The notes beneath the pieces are model-generated. The model ran no database searches, had not been told where the DNA came from, and saw only the letters and a list, made by a program, of their open reading frames with translations. A stretch of DNA of 64,000 nucleotides from Druceiella hillmani. Its lineage: Eukaryota; Arthropoda; Insecta; Lepidoptera; Hepialidae. Below, in pieces: positions 1 to 10,800 of the stretch. Within the stretch, counting starts at the first letter, position 1. Each line of letters starts with the position of its first letter. The stretch lies in the NCBI GenBank assembly GCA_039881145.1, contig JAYKKI010000015.1, forward strand, positions 25,566,001 through 25,630,000. The letters are read 5' to 3'. The translations under genes and the position numbers were made by a program.

Positions 1-108
1 TGAAACGATGAAAATATTGCATTAGCATCCAGGAGAATCGATGGTATTAAAGGGAGAGCGATATTTTCAAAGAACATTTTAGTGGATAAACACGAATTAA
101 ATTAGAAT

Positions 109-297
109 CGGTGCATACGTATGTACGTACGTTATCGGTGCATATGTATGTCCGTACGCTATCGGTGCATATGTATGTACGTACGCTATCGGTGCATATG
201 TATGTACATACATTACCGGTGCATATGTATGTACGTACGCTATCGGTGCATATGTATGTACATACGCTATCGGTGCATATGTATGTACGAACGATTT
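109..297. repeat. 27-bp minisatellite, seven copies
   Basis: Seven head-to-tail copies of a 27-base unit beginning cggtgcatatgtatgta and ending in cgctat, with a few substitutions between copies (cgtacg/catacg, ctat/ttac). The unit length is a multiple of three and most frames lack stops, so both strands show repetitive open frames (for example HTYAPIAYV on the minus strand). These are by-products of the repeat. The array carries alternating purine-pyrimidine runs and the self-complementary core gtacgtac. Confidence 0.95.
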
Positions 298-2113
298 CAA
301 AATAAAATTATCAAATTTGAAGGGAGCAACCGCTATTGGTTACTTTACGGACTTTTTACTTGATATTGTTCAGTGGAACGAAAAAAACAATAAGTTTTTG
401 AGCAAGGAAATCCTGCTACGAATGTTTAAACCTACGTCTTGCTTGAGAAAAGCTTATTAGACTAGAACCAGAAGATTTGCAGATTATTGGTCCATAGATG
501 AAGTTTATTATTTTTCGTTATAATCGGAAAATATTTTCGGCGGTGAAGTCAAAAAACTTAATTTTTTTTCATACACTGGAAAGTTACTGGCAGACCGCGT
601 GCGTGCAGTATATAAAAATGACTCTCATGTTAATACAATTGCTATGGTTGTGTTCGTTGACGACTCAGATTTTAGAGGTTGTTCTTTCTGATGAGGTCGT
701 ATGGGTATCACCAGCAGCTGATAAAAAGGAATATGCGTTAGATTTCACTTATCACATAGGAAAAAACTTATTTAATCCCATTGTATCAAAGTTGGTATAA
801 ATTAGAGAAAACCAAAATATTCTGATTTCTGGGAGACTGTGATTTGTGTGATATCGATATCAATGTACGTTATGTTTTTGTTAGAATAGATACTGCATGT
901 CAAATATTTGTGATAAAGATGGAACTCAACTTCGCATTTCCTCAATTATATTTTTTTATATTTTAACCTCAATGTGATATATACGAATATATATTACTTG
1001 TGTTTTTATTTTGCGAATTTTTTAACTCACTTTTATTTCTGATACTAAAAAGAAATGGATAAAGTATTTCAATCAATGTAAAAGAAGGCGACATAAAGAT
1101 GAGAATTATCTGTGTAAAAAGTAAAATGTTGAAAGTAATAAAAGACCTGCACGACTAAGATTTGTTTCAGTAACCTACTTATCATGAGGCGGAAAAAGAT
1201 ACAAAGTGTTTTGACCTCGAGAATGTTGTCCTCGGACTTATTTAGAAAAGAAAGCTATTTTATAAGCGCAAGTATTTTTGTGTTTTTTCTCATATTCTTA
1301 ATACTATAGGGGCTGAGGTTATATTTGCCAAACTTTAACATAGTTTATCACATTACATTTTTCAAATAAAGTGCACAGCTTCTCATAAATTGAAATATTT
1401 TAGCAGTTGCTTTAAAATCAAACTCTGGGAACGTTTTATCCAATCCGTAAAAATTAATTACATTGGTCAAATAAAATATTCATTGTGAATACAATAACTA
1501 ATCGCAAAAACAAATTTTCCATAATCTCAGTAGAAAATATTAATTAAATTAATAAACGGTATATTTACCTCTTCAGTATTATATATTCGCTCAGTATTTC
1601 TATAATTACGAAAAGTCGCTCTAATCTTTGTGTATTTCTAAATGTAGTCCATTTTTTATGTACACCAATGTTCTGGTTACATACGGTTTTTACATAAAAA
1701 TTAATATTTGAAAAACGAATTTTGTTTTGCAAGCAAATGGAATAATTCGATTACACAGTTTGAAACACCTAAAAACTCTTTGCTTTCTTTGAGTAAGGTT
1801 TTGTTTTTGAGGAAAAATTTTGTTTTTCCTTTATTAACTATCTATGTCATGCCAATAATTTATATTAAAATATGAGCGCCCGTGTTGTATATCCTTTTCT
1901 TCATATTTTCTCTATACTTTCTTTTTGCTTTCAAACAGTTAATAATTTAATAGATATTCTCGATTTAATTTGAAAACATTTTTAACTATGTCCCACTCAA
2001 AGTGGTCGAAAAAAAAATCTTAGTTTTGACGTGAATGTTTAAAGAAAAATTGTTTTAAATATTTTTATATTTATTTTGACACTTAAGACACATCTTAAAA
2101 TGAAAATGATAAG
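298..2113. other. anonymous AT-rich sequence
   Basis: No recognisable gene or element apart from the open island at 498-800, listed separately. The rest is short homopolymer runs and stop-rich sequence on both strands. Confidence 0.6.
498..800 (+). other. unrecognised open island, possible exon or transposon remnant
   Basis: A 100-codon open frame with base composition slightly richer in GC than its surroundings. An internal Met starts a hydrophobic stretch (MTLMLIQLLWLCSL) that could pass as a signal peptide. A second, overlapping frame from about 540 also reads smoothly (ADRVRAVYKND, then MVVFVDDSDF) before hitting stops. A frame this long is expected about once or twice by chance in an AT-rich 64-kb window. 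I do not recognise either product, and no splice sites decide the question. Confidence 0.15.
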
Positions 2114-2200
2114 GGGCTCTGACTTACAGAGGGACTTACCGACATGACGAAATTAGAAAATTTTTGTTTTTTCCATTTGACTACGGAGCCTAAAAAATAA
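2114..2200 (+). repeat. end of a dispersed lepidopteran-type repeat
   Basis: The segment runs from gacttacagagggacttacc through catgacgaaatt to ttgactacggagcctaaaaa. This wording matches the common tail '..gacatgacgaa..ggctacggaaccctaaaaa' that I associate with lepidopteran dispersed repeats. Two more copies lie at 12,500-12,690 (same strand) and 23,400-23,580 (opposite strand). The exact parent family is not identified. Confidence 0.5.
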
Positions 2201-3096
2201 TAATGGTCACTAGACGAATCGATAATTTAAATTTTATTTTTAACAAATTTAGTAGCTAACGAGAAATGTGTAAACAGGCAAGAAATGTGCAATTTGTTTA
2301 AAAATGAATGATGAAATATTGCTTATGCTTCTAAATACAATTTATGAATACAATCTGCATAAAATATTTTTAAAATATGCGTACGTTGGTTATGAACAAA
2401 ATGTGGAGAATAAATCGGTATTTTCCAGATTTGTTTTTAGCGGTATAAAAGAAAAAGTTTAAAAAATAAATTTACGTTTTTATTTTATTTATTTAAATTT
2501 TTGTCGCATACCATAATCATTTATTTATATTTTCATAGTTTTGTAATAGCTGAACTAATTTAGATGAAATATTTACTATTATTCGTCACGGACAAAGGAA
2601 AGGAACTGAGAATGTTTTATCTCAGTAGAGTATCAAAGACTTGCTCAAGAATAGAAAGTGTCATTCTGTTGGCAGCCATAATGTTTTTAATCAATAACTG
2701 CATATCTCATTGTAACTGCCAATTAGCTAAACCGAGTAGGGCCCAGGCATGATTCAGTGAAAAAGAACTAATATTTAGCAATGAGAAGAAGTAAGTTAAG
2801 TTATATTTATGGCAAAAATAATAAAATATGTTTATATCTCTATGTGTTAGATGTAGGAAGCTAAAATTTCTCCTAAGAATGTTCGATCAAAAAAGTATTT
2901 GAATAGGGATTTGGAATGATCAGTATGAACAAAACAAGTGCTTTCGATCCTGTGAAATATCTATTGAATGAGCAAGTTACCGTGATGCCAAGACTATTTA
3001 TTTTTTAAACCATTTCAAAATCGAAATAGTTCGAAACATTGAAAGGAAATTAAAACCACAGTCATAAACTTTTATTGACTGATTAAAACCGGAAAT
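2201..3096. other. anonymous AT-rich sequence
   Basis: Nothing recognisable. The 62-codon open frame at 2,564-2,752 has no motif and looks like chance. Confidence 0.55.
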
Positions 3097-4095
3097 AATA
3101 AAGAAGGTGTATCAGTTGAGAGTAAAAATTAGTGTATTCAATTAATAAGTTACATAGGTATACGTGAAAAGTAACCAAAAGGAGTTACTCGGTATATCCT
3201 ATAAGCTAGGTAGTATATGGTTTATATATTATTTATCCAACGTATTCCACATTCAGTAAATAACATATAAAGCACATGCAACATCTAAAAATATTGAAAT
3301 GAATGAGCATATAATATTACGTAGAAGGCAAACTACAATACTCAAACCCATGCGAAGCACAATGGTCGATGGAAAATTCAAGTACGAGCCTAAAATTCTA
3401 AGCACTAGGTTAATAATTACATTCAAATAAATTTCAATGGAGAATAACGAAGCGTTATTCGAATATCAATCTTTCGACAATGGACATTTCAAATATTAGC
3501 CACTCGTGTTAAATAATAATGAACTTTCACAACAAATAATTTAATCATTACAAGTATTAAAAATAGGTTATGAGCTATTAGATTAAGTACATCAATTTTA
3601 TTTATACTTTATATATTTTTCTTAATATTCTAAAGGAATTGAAACTAAGAAAAACAGAACAACTTTGCGAAGCAACAATTTAAACTATACCACATTCAAA
3701 TAAACTAAAATGTCACTTAACAGTGCCAAGATTAATCATGACATAAGAATTTAAATAAATAACAAACTACTTCACTATGGAACGCCGTCTCAATAGAATA
3801 TTTGATGGACATTTGTACTATGATTTATTGTTGTTGTGTTTTTATCGTTCTGATAAGTGACGATGAAATCATTATCAATATCATAGAAACAATATTCCTT
3901 TCTATATTTTCTCTTCCGTAGCAACATTAATGGCTGATCGTATAATATATAAACAATATACAAATATAATTCTAATAAAAAATACAACTTTATTAAGAAC
4001 ATGACATAAATTTTTTCCAAAATATTCATAGTTTGTGTTTGAATTAAATTGATTTAATTTTCTATTAATCAGAACCAATTTTTTTTGTTGGACTT
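3097..4095. repeat. duplicated block 1, copy A
   Basis: This stretch aligns in direct orientation with 27,629-28,510. Shared anchors include aaatgaatgagcata (3,297 here, 27,829 there) and cgaagcgtta-tcgaatat (3,448 here, 27,983 there; one mismatch). Weaker anchors such as 'tttcacaacaaat' and 'agtgccaagat' follow in the same order. The offset is constant at about 24,53x over the anchored part. No coding potential is visible. It could be an old segmental duplication or two copies of an unnamed dispersed element. Confidence 0.75.
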
Positions 4096-4186
4096 CAACG
4101 TATTTGTAAAGTCAGCTAACTTATTCTTCCATCAGCATAGTCTTACCCTAAACCAGAAATTGATGAGTTATTGTTTTGGAAGACTT

Positions 4187-5078
4187 TAGACTATCAAAGA
4201 GACATTGAATAATCCAAGCTCGGTAAATATTTTTCACAGGGGACCAATATCGGTAAATCGTTTTCATATGATTTTGAACACCCTAATAGATGATACGTTT
4301 TCAATATTAGGGTGAAGTTGATTCCAGAATTTGCCAGAATATATATCGAATGAATATTCGTAGATGGTAGTATTACGTTTAGGAGCCAGGTGAGCAAGTG
4401 GGACGTTATATGTCCCTAGGAGCTTGAATCTAGACTTGAAGTAAGACAACTACGAGAATTTGCCAATATGTTGAAGAAAAGACATAGAATATGTAAATTG
4501 CGCCGATCTCATACTTTCCTTCGGCTAAAATGTGATTTGAACTTTATGAACTACTTTGCTTTGAATATTCAGTGATTGACATTGTTCACTTAAAGCTTCC
4601 AACCAAGATTTTGACGAATATATTTAGCATTGGCTGTGGTAAATTTGGCAGATAATTTTTTGGTAGATAGATTTTTGAAATAAGCCTCATATTCCCTCTC
4701 ATATATATAAAAACTTGGATTAACTGAAATGATTAGCAGACCCATTTTTAAGCCCACAGATCAATAAGAAACATTTCTGCATTAACAAAATTAATATAAA
4801 TATATATAAAATATAAATATCGGTTAAAAGAGTAAAGAGATCTGGGTGTAAATTTGTTAATCATCTGCATACAAATGGTAATTATAATGGATATGTTTGA
4901 TGATAGTGTTTATAAATATTGAAAAGAGTAACGGGAGAAGAACTCCGCATTGAGTTACAACAGTCATCAAGTCTGAAGTTTTAACACATTCTTTACGGCC
5001 ATGAAGCAATAACATATAAAGCCATGGATATAATTGTGTGTTCATTAAGGTAAAAATGCGTAGAAAATTCTTATACAA
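4187..5078 (-). pseudogene. LINE ORF2 fragment: reverse transcriptase palm to C-terminus, decayed
   Basis: The minus strand reads as a broken non-LTR retrotransposon ORF2. Near the right end comes GRKECVKTSDLM, then VLLPLLFSIFINTI (the GVPQGSxLGPLLFxLYIND block). HLYADD follows, with the YADD catalytic motif at 4,860-4,871, then an in-frame stop and QIYTQISL, as in the usual YADDxQIYT. Further on, a frame-shifted piece resembles LxNGLLINPSKS. The C-terminal part (4,264-4,449) has PLAHLAPKRNTTIYEYSFDI and FWNQLHPNIENVSSIRVFK, matching the 'SFxxxxxRxWNxLPxxIRxxxSxxxFK' tail of Jockey/CR1-group LINEs. The 5' part of ORF2, with the endonuclease, is missing, as is normal for 5'-truncated copies. 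Several stops and frameshifts make it dead. It sits between duplicated blocks 1 and 2 of copy A and has no counterpart in copy B. Confidence 0.8.
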
Positions 5079-5450
5079 TTGATATTTGCACTCTGATATT
5101 TCATATCTGTATCATAAATATATTATTATTACTAAAAGCCTAAATACAAAGGGGATATAATATTGCATTAATTGTGAATCCGTTTTGAAAGACTTAAAAG
5201 TTTTTAGTATATTTTTTATTAAGTTTTAGTTGTTATAGTATATTTTCATCTTCAAATATATTTTTGAACATATTTGAAGAAAGCAAAGTAATTTTTAAAT
5301 GATACAATTATTTTATCCTAATAAACATACATAAAAAATTGCATCGGAATAGTTTCAATTTTAATTTAAAAAACATGAAAATTAACTTTTTTAAATATTT
5401 TCCCGATAGAACTCTAAATAAAGTTTTAATTAAAAAACAAAAAAACACTC
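5079..5450. repeat. duplicated block 2, copy A (weak)
   Basis: This block aligns loosely with 28,545-28,890. The runs acatatttgaagaaagcaaag-taattttt, then ttattttatcctaataaa, and later cactcagttga, occur in the same order in both. Identity is low, and the case rests mainly on lying between the stronger blocks 1 and 3 in both copies. Confidence 0.4.
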
Positions 5451-5967
5451 AGTTGATCCATTCAAATGATTCGTAACTTGTTCACACTTTGCAGTATCTA
5501 TATTGATAAACATTTTGAAAATTAAAAATAATTTTTACTAAAATTTTGCTTCTCTTCTCTCGTGTATCATTATATTTTTATTTAGATAATAAAACAATCT
5601 ACAGTTAAATAGATAAATCTGGAGGGAATATTCAAACGAATTGAATACATTTCAATAAATGTAGGTATATACGTATTTATTATGTGTATTTTGATATTCA
5701 AAATTAGTTTAAGCTGATTATTACAATATATTACTACTAGTAATGAAAAACATGCTATGTTCCTACCTGTCCCACTGAAACTGGCACATGACCAGTAATA
5801 ATGAAATACTCATGATTTGTTCTTTGGCTTTTCGATCCTGATAACGTTTTACAAAATATTTGAAAGTTTCCTTGTTTTTAGAATCAGTTTCCATATTTGT
5901 ATATATTCAGCATAATGATTCCAGTTTCTTTACTTAGATCTTAGAAATTTACTTATAAATAAATATT
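5451..5967. other. anonymous AT-rich sequence
   Basis: No gene, repeat or motif recognised. In copy B the matching interval (28,891-30,694) holds a LINE 3' end. Confidence 0.5.
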
Positions 5968-6110
5968 AAATTATGTGAATTCAAAATTAACATACACGTA
6001 TATCATCTCATAAAATTCGTAAATATTCGCAGCAAACAAAGAGTTTGTTACTGTTGATTTGAGATAATAAACTATCCAAATAAGTTACTTCCGTCATTAT
6101 TACATCGTTA
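5968..6110. repeat. duplicated block 3, copy A
   Basis: This block aligns with 30,695-30,840 in direct orientation. The run from gttgatttgagataataaac to atccaaataa (6,053-6,083) matches 30,788-30,818 at 28 of 31 positions by eye, and aaaattaacatacacgt precedes both. The offset is about 24,73x. Confidence 0.75.
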
Positions 6111-6521
6111 ATTTAATAAATATAGTTTTGTAGTTTTTAATATTGTTTATATTTTAAAATATATATTAATATCTTGAACTATAAAATTAGTGTATTGATT
6201 TGATACTCAATTCCATTGCAGTCACTAAATTAATATTTACTGTGAGAAATTTTACTATTTTTTTTTAAATCCGCATATTTTTAAGGACATCAAGCGTTCA
6301 TGAAAATTATTACTCCAATTATTGGTAACAATGTAATGAAATGAGGTTATCGAATTCAGCTAAAAATTTTGAAGCAAACGGAATGTGAGTGTACTCCCTA
6401 TCTCCATAAAGCTAGTCTAACCGCCCCTCAAAAGCTTTTTACTTCTAACTTAATCACTGTGTCAAGTTCCGAGTACGTGTGGAAACAAAATTCTATTTCC
6501 GAACATACTAATCACTAAAGT

Positions 6522-6710
6522 TAAATTTACGTTTCCATTTAGGATTGGCTTTCTAAAGCATTTTAGAACGTTGATGAAGGATGGCAGGTACTTAAACGTA
6601 TCCGAAATTTAAGCAATAACTTCCTGTCATAATACTAAATGTATCTGCCATCCTTCGTCAACGTTCTAACATGCTTTCGAAAGCTAATTCTAGAAGGAAA
6701 CGTAAATTTA
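6522..6710. repeat. nested hairpin element inside the left arm
   Basis: Arms of about 70 bases, 6,522-6,591 and 6,641-6,710, pair imperfectly: taaatttacgtttcc..., gctttctaaagca, gaacgttgatgaaggatggc against gccatccttcgtcaacgttc, tgctttcgaaagc, ggaaacgtaaattta. The size (about 190 bp) and terminal inverted repeats resemble a MITE. A second, more diverged version sits in the right arm (about 7,345-7,510), and a half copy lies at about 34,395-34,490. I see no clean target-site duplication. Confidence 0.7.
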
Positions 6711-6789
6711 AGTAATTAGGTAAAGTCTTCTGTAAGTAATTAGGTTCATTGCAATTCGATTTGTTATATTATTCCCAATAGATGAATGT

Positions 6790-7030
6790 ATTTTCTTCCA
6801 CAGAGATGAAAAAGTGATTAATTAATTTTGCTATTATATCGAGTTCCATCAAAAATTTATTTATTTTAACATAAATATGTATCTAAAATGCTGAACCGAC
6901 TCTACAGCATAGATCTAGGTAATATAAAAAAATACAAAAATGCATAAATGTTATCATATCACAATAAAATATGTTGATATTAAAAACACGCCACCAAGTT
7001 GAGCTTAAAAACTATACTACTGTATAATCC
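6790..7030. repeat. single unit of the repeat that is tandem at 31,295-31,990
   Basis: Part of the spacer of the fold-back. tgtattttcttccacagagat, ctgaaccgactctac and aagttgagcttaaaaactat match unit features of the three-copy array in copy B (ttttttcttccaca, caccgactctac, aagttgagctaaaaacgat). Confidence 0.6.
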
Positions 7031-7880
7031 TTTATTCGGCAGTGTAAACTTCATGTCTTCGCATTGAATAACAGTTATTTGCTACATATGTGTTATGGAA
7101 ATATCTTACGGAGCTTGCGTAATGTTTTAAGTATCATTTATTAAGAATTTTTCGAGAATCGCGTCTACAAAAGGGGGCCTTTTATTATAAAATTGTAAAA
7201 AAAATATTGCTGATTATATTCGACTTCGGCTCTCACAGATGGAAAGAGACGTAATGTAGAAATTTATTTTCAAGTGTACAACAATTCTTCTAGTTCCTCC
7301 GATATCGACTTACTAACACGATAACTCATATATATTTCCGGATATATTAGCTTTCTAAAGTATTTAAGAACGTTGACGAAGGATGGCAGGTACTTTTAGT
7401 ATGATGACAGGAAGTTTGCTTAAATTTCGGATACGTTTAAGTATTTGACATCCGTCCTCAATGTTCTAAAATGCTTTATAAAGTAAATCTTAAATGAAAA
7501 CGTAAATTTAACTTTAGTGATTAGTATGTCCGGAAATAGAATTTTGTTTCCACGTGCTGGGAACTTGACACAATGATTAAGTTAGAAGTAAAAAGCTTTT
7601 GAGGGGCAGTTAGACTAGCTTTATGGAGATAGGGAGTACACCCACGTCCCAGTTGTTTCGAATTTTTTAGCTGAAATCGAGAACCTCATTTCATTACATT
7701 GTTACCAATAATTGGAGAAATAATTTTCATGAACTTTACTGCTAATATTGATATCCTTAAAAACATGCGGGTTTAAAAAAATTATGAAATTTGTCATAGG
7801 TTATATATTAATTTAGTGACTACAATGAAATTGGGAACAACATGCAAATATCTTTTTTTTTGCAAGTATTACATTTACCA

Positions 7881-8045
7881 ATTCTCAGTTTTGGTCTACG
7901 AGTCTTCTTTGGATAAGACATTGGTAGTTCTTCTCTCGGGAATTAGTATCATCAGTTTATTTTTGTCTGAAAGGTTATTTTTGGACCTGATAATTTCCAT
8001 TCAAAGGAAAATGGATACCGGGTGGTCCAAGTGTCCAACATTATG
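7881..8045 (+). other. exon-like island with GT donor
   Basis: A smoothly open stretch starts after an acceptor-like 'accaattctcag' (ending near 7,890). It encodes VLVYESSLDKTLVVLL, then a hydrophobic SIISLFLSERLFLDLI, then QRKMDTGWSKCPTL, and ends at a consensus-like donor (gtaagt at 8,045). GC is higher than in the flanks. The hydrophobic segment could be membrane-spanning. I do not recognise the family. The matching part of copy B is diverged and not open. Chance is a real alternative. Confidence 0.2.
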
Positions 8046-8619
8046 TAAGTAAAAAGTTTTATGAGATACAACAACTTTTGACAAATTACATGCATCAGAG
8101 TGAAAAAATATAAACAAACGTAATTTTTGGCTTTTATCTGGCTTTTTCAACAATTATTCATCTGTTTATAGTTGAAGAAATTTAACAAATGTAGCGTAAA
8201 AAAATAGATAAGCGTCATACAACATATTTTGTTTCTTTTTTTGTATCCCGTCCATCTTTTCATAATAATGACAAGGTAATTTATTTCTTAGTTGATATAT
8301 GAAATAGTAGTATATGCAATAAATAACATCTCGTCTCTGCATTATTCTTTTTTTCTTACTTACAACAGATAATGGAATATTCTAAATTTTTTAAACTATT
8401 TTGTTATTTCTGTTTTAAATTTTGATTATCGTGTGAAGCCTGTTAAGGAACCTATTTGAGAGAAAAGAATATACCAAAATATTTTGTATTCAAAGAGCAC
8501 AATATTTGTATCATAGAGAAAAAAAAAACAAAAAATAAAATGTATGGAGAAAACGTCCCACGTGGCCTTATTCTAATTGCTAAAATTACACAAATAAAAA
8601 AATGCTCAAATTACAAAAC
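8046..8619. other. anonymous AT-rich sequence
   Basis: Nothing recognised. The 69-codon frame at 8,456-8,665 is lysine-rich and looks like chance. Confidence 0.5.
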
Positions 8620-9180
8620 AGTATCATGTCATACGAGAATTTTGGCAATGAGACTAGTGAAATGAGTCCGATCACTGAATTTTGTATCCTCCATCTAAGT
8701 TACATAAGTACGGGAATTATTGTACGTAAATACATATAAAAACAAAACATAAATGTGAACATTTTAAAGAATTATATAGTAAACTCTTTTACAAAATGTT
8801 AATATGTAAATTCATTTCTACCTATTTGAGGGCTACTGTAATGTTAAAATTATAAATTTGATCGCAAAACCATTAAACCTTTTAATTTCTACATATTAAT
8901 TAAAATGTAATACAAAGTTAATACGATTCTACTGACTAAATTAAAATTATTCACTATAAAACACCGTTTTTACAATGATGTGAAAAAGGCTTAAAGATGA
9001 GCGACATAGAGAGAGAAAGCGCATAGCAATTTAAAAAAGCAACATTGTCATTCACTTCCTATTTCCTAAATCGTTTTTAAAGAAAATATGATTTTGCGAT
9101 ATTATAAACATATTTTACGGCAAGCTTTAAAAAATTGTAGCGATCTGCATATTTTGTCATCTAGGATGTCAGATGACAGG
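8620..9180. repeat. duplicated block 6, copy A
   Basis: This block aligns with 43,420-43,985 in direct orientation at an offset near 34,800. Matching runs in order: cggga-attattgtacgtaaatac against cggtaattgttatacgtaaatgc, the 'aatgttaaaat' region, and near the right end aaattgtagcgat...gtcatctagga against aaattgttagcgat...gtaatctggga. The two blocks have nearly equal length (about 560 bp), which argues for one continuous homologous unit. Confidence 0.65.
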
Positions 9181-10750
9181 CGTATGTTAAGGGGCGGATT
9201 TGGCAAATAGGCGAAAATGAGTGTTTGGTGTCGCAAAATACTCAATAACTACCAAAATTAGACATCATATTAAAATACCACAGCCTTTGTGCTACGTTGT
9301 CGTACGATATTTTTCCTAAATTATGTTCCAAACTTAAAGAAAAGAATCTCAAAAGTAACCTCTTTGCTAAAAAGGCTCTCCGCCGTTTCGCATATTAGAA
9401 CAAAATTATAAAGATATATCGATTTTCAATTCACTGTGTCTATTCTTAATTAATGTAGCTACATTGTACATGGAGTTAACTGACATAAATATGAAGCCTT
9501 TGGTATTAGATCAAAGTTGCCGAATTTTTACGGCGTTCCGCGCGCGAATATTCTATACTAGTTTCTATGAAAATAAAAATGATTATTTTCTCCGGCGCTC
9601 GCGCATATTTTGAAGTGAGGATATGTGATTTGGCCGCTCTTCGCCAGCTTGTGCCATAGATTTAACACGCGTACACGGCTTGTACATAGTGAAAGTTTTA
9701 TGTTGTATGTTACGATAAAATGCAAGTTGCGTATAAATGATTGTAACATAATATTTCCATGATATATTTGAAATGCATAATATTTTGTACTGCTTTATAA
9801 ATTAGCCGATAAATTTGTTGTTATTTTGTATAATTTCAGATAATAATGAGTAATCGTAAGATTTCTTACGGACGTCTGGTATTGGTAACAAAAATTTAAA
9901 AAAAAATTATTACGTGTCCTAAACAAAAGTTTGTACAAATTTTTTAATAGGCGTAATATAGAATTATTAAATATACTCGTATTTTAGAAGCAGTAAATTT
10001 ATATTTTGCTTTTATTGAGTATAACAGATTACTGAGTATTATAGTACGGAGATACATTTTATAATTTCGTTGTATACGTAAAGATGTATTATTTTTTCAA
10101 ATATTAAAGGTTTAAGTTTTTTAGATGCATCTGTAAGTGCAATATTATATTCTATTGAATATTGTAATGATTCCCTTTTAGTATTTTAACAAAATTTTAA
10201 AAATGAAATACTTGTTACTCTATGTTCGTTTGTCTGTATTTTACAACCATTTATCATGTGAATGGTGATTTAGAATGCTGATATAAAATTTGACATGGCT
10301 ATAGCTTTTAGTAGACGCAGATATAAAGCATAAAAACTATAATTCAGGTTGATTTGTAATGAGAGGGGGCGAATAAAGGGTCAAAAATTGTTTTTATCGT
10401 GCTATTGATTGCACACCTAAAGTTTAAATGTTGAAACATAGACTTGCTATACATGTGGTATGTAATTATAAAACATTATAGATTTAACACTTTGTATTGG
10501 GTAAAATTGAAAAATTAACTGCAATAATATTTTAATAAATTATTACATATTGTGACGCTTGTTATCCGACTGGTTCACGAAACATCGTAATGGAGACATT
10601 ATATGGGCTTTTTTCATTTTTAATAATTTTTTAAAGTATTTTTATTATAAACCTTTACAGATTTAATTTATTTTATTTACAAATAATTTTTTAAGTTTTC
10701 TTTCATACATAGTTTTATTATTTTAAGATTACTTTGTACTGTATAACATT
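9181..10750. other. anonymous sequence with a GC-rich patch at 9,520-9,700
   Basis: Mostly stop-rich AT sequence. The patch from about 9,520 (gaatttttacggcgttccgc, cgcgcg) through ctccggcgctcgcgcat and ggccgctcttcgcc to acgcgtacacggc is far richer in CpG than its surroundings. It does not keep a convincing frame on either strand. It may be a piece of an unidentified transposable element. Confidence 0.5.
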
Positions 10751-10754
10751 AATT

Positions 10755-10800
10755 TATACTAGATGTCCCCAAGACTTCATTCGCGTGTAATTGGGCATTT
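10755..10800 (-). repeat. terminus of a dispersed lepidopteran-type element
   Basis: The words actagatgtccccaagactt and cattcgcgtg resemble the frequent 'actagctgtgcccgcgacttcgtccgcgtgg' end of dispersed repeats in Lepidoptera and other arthropods, read here from its outer end. The rest of the element cannot be followed. Confidence 0.4.

Larger units (their letters stand above)
6208..7833. repeat. 1.6-kb fold-back structure with ~490-bp inverted arms
   Basis: The left arm (about 6,208-6,697) is the reverse complement of the right arm (about 7,336-7,833), and a 640-bp spacer separates them. Arm identity looks high, roughly nine in ten positions over long runs. Examples: gtggaaacaaaattctattt at 6,479-6,498 against its exact complement at 7,534-7,553; 'aaagctttttacttctaac' and 'ggagatagggagtaca' also pair. 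There is no open frame for a transposase. The right arm and spacer have counterparts in copy B (31,295-31,990 and 34,150-34,930), but the left arm has none. This suggests the left arm is an inverted duplicate of the right arm made in copy A. A non-autonomous fold-back transposon is the alternative. Confidence 0.85.

Noticed and set aside
97..363. Three open frames on both strands over the first 360 bases
   Set aside because: All are translations of the 27-bp minisatellite, whose length keeps frames open; no start context or flanking coding signal.
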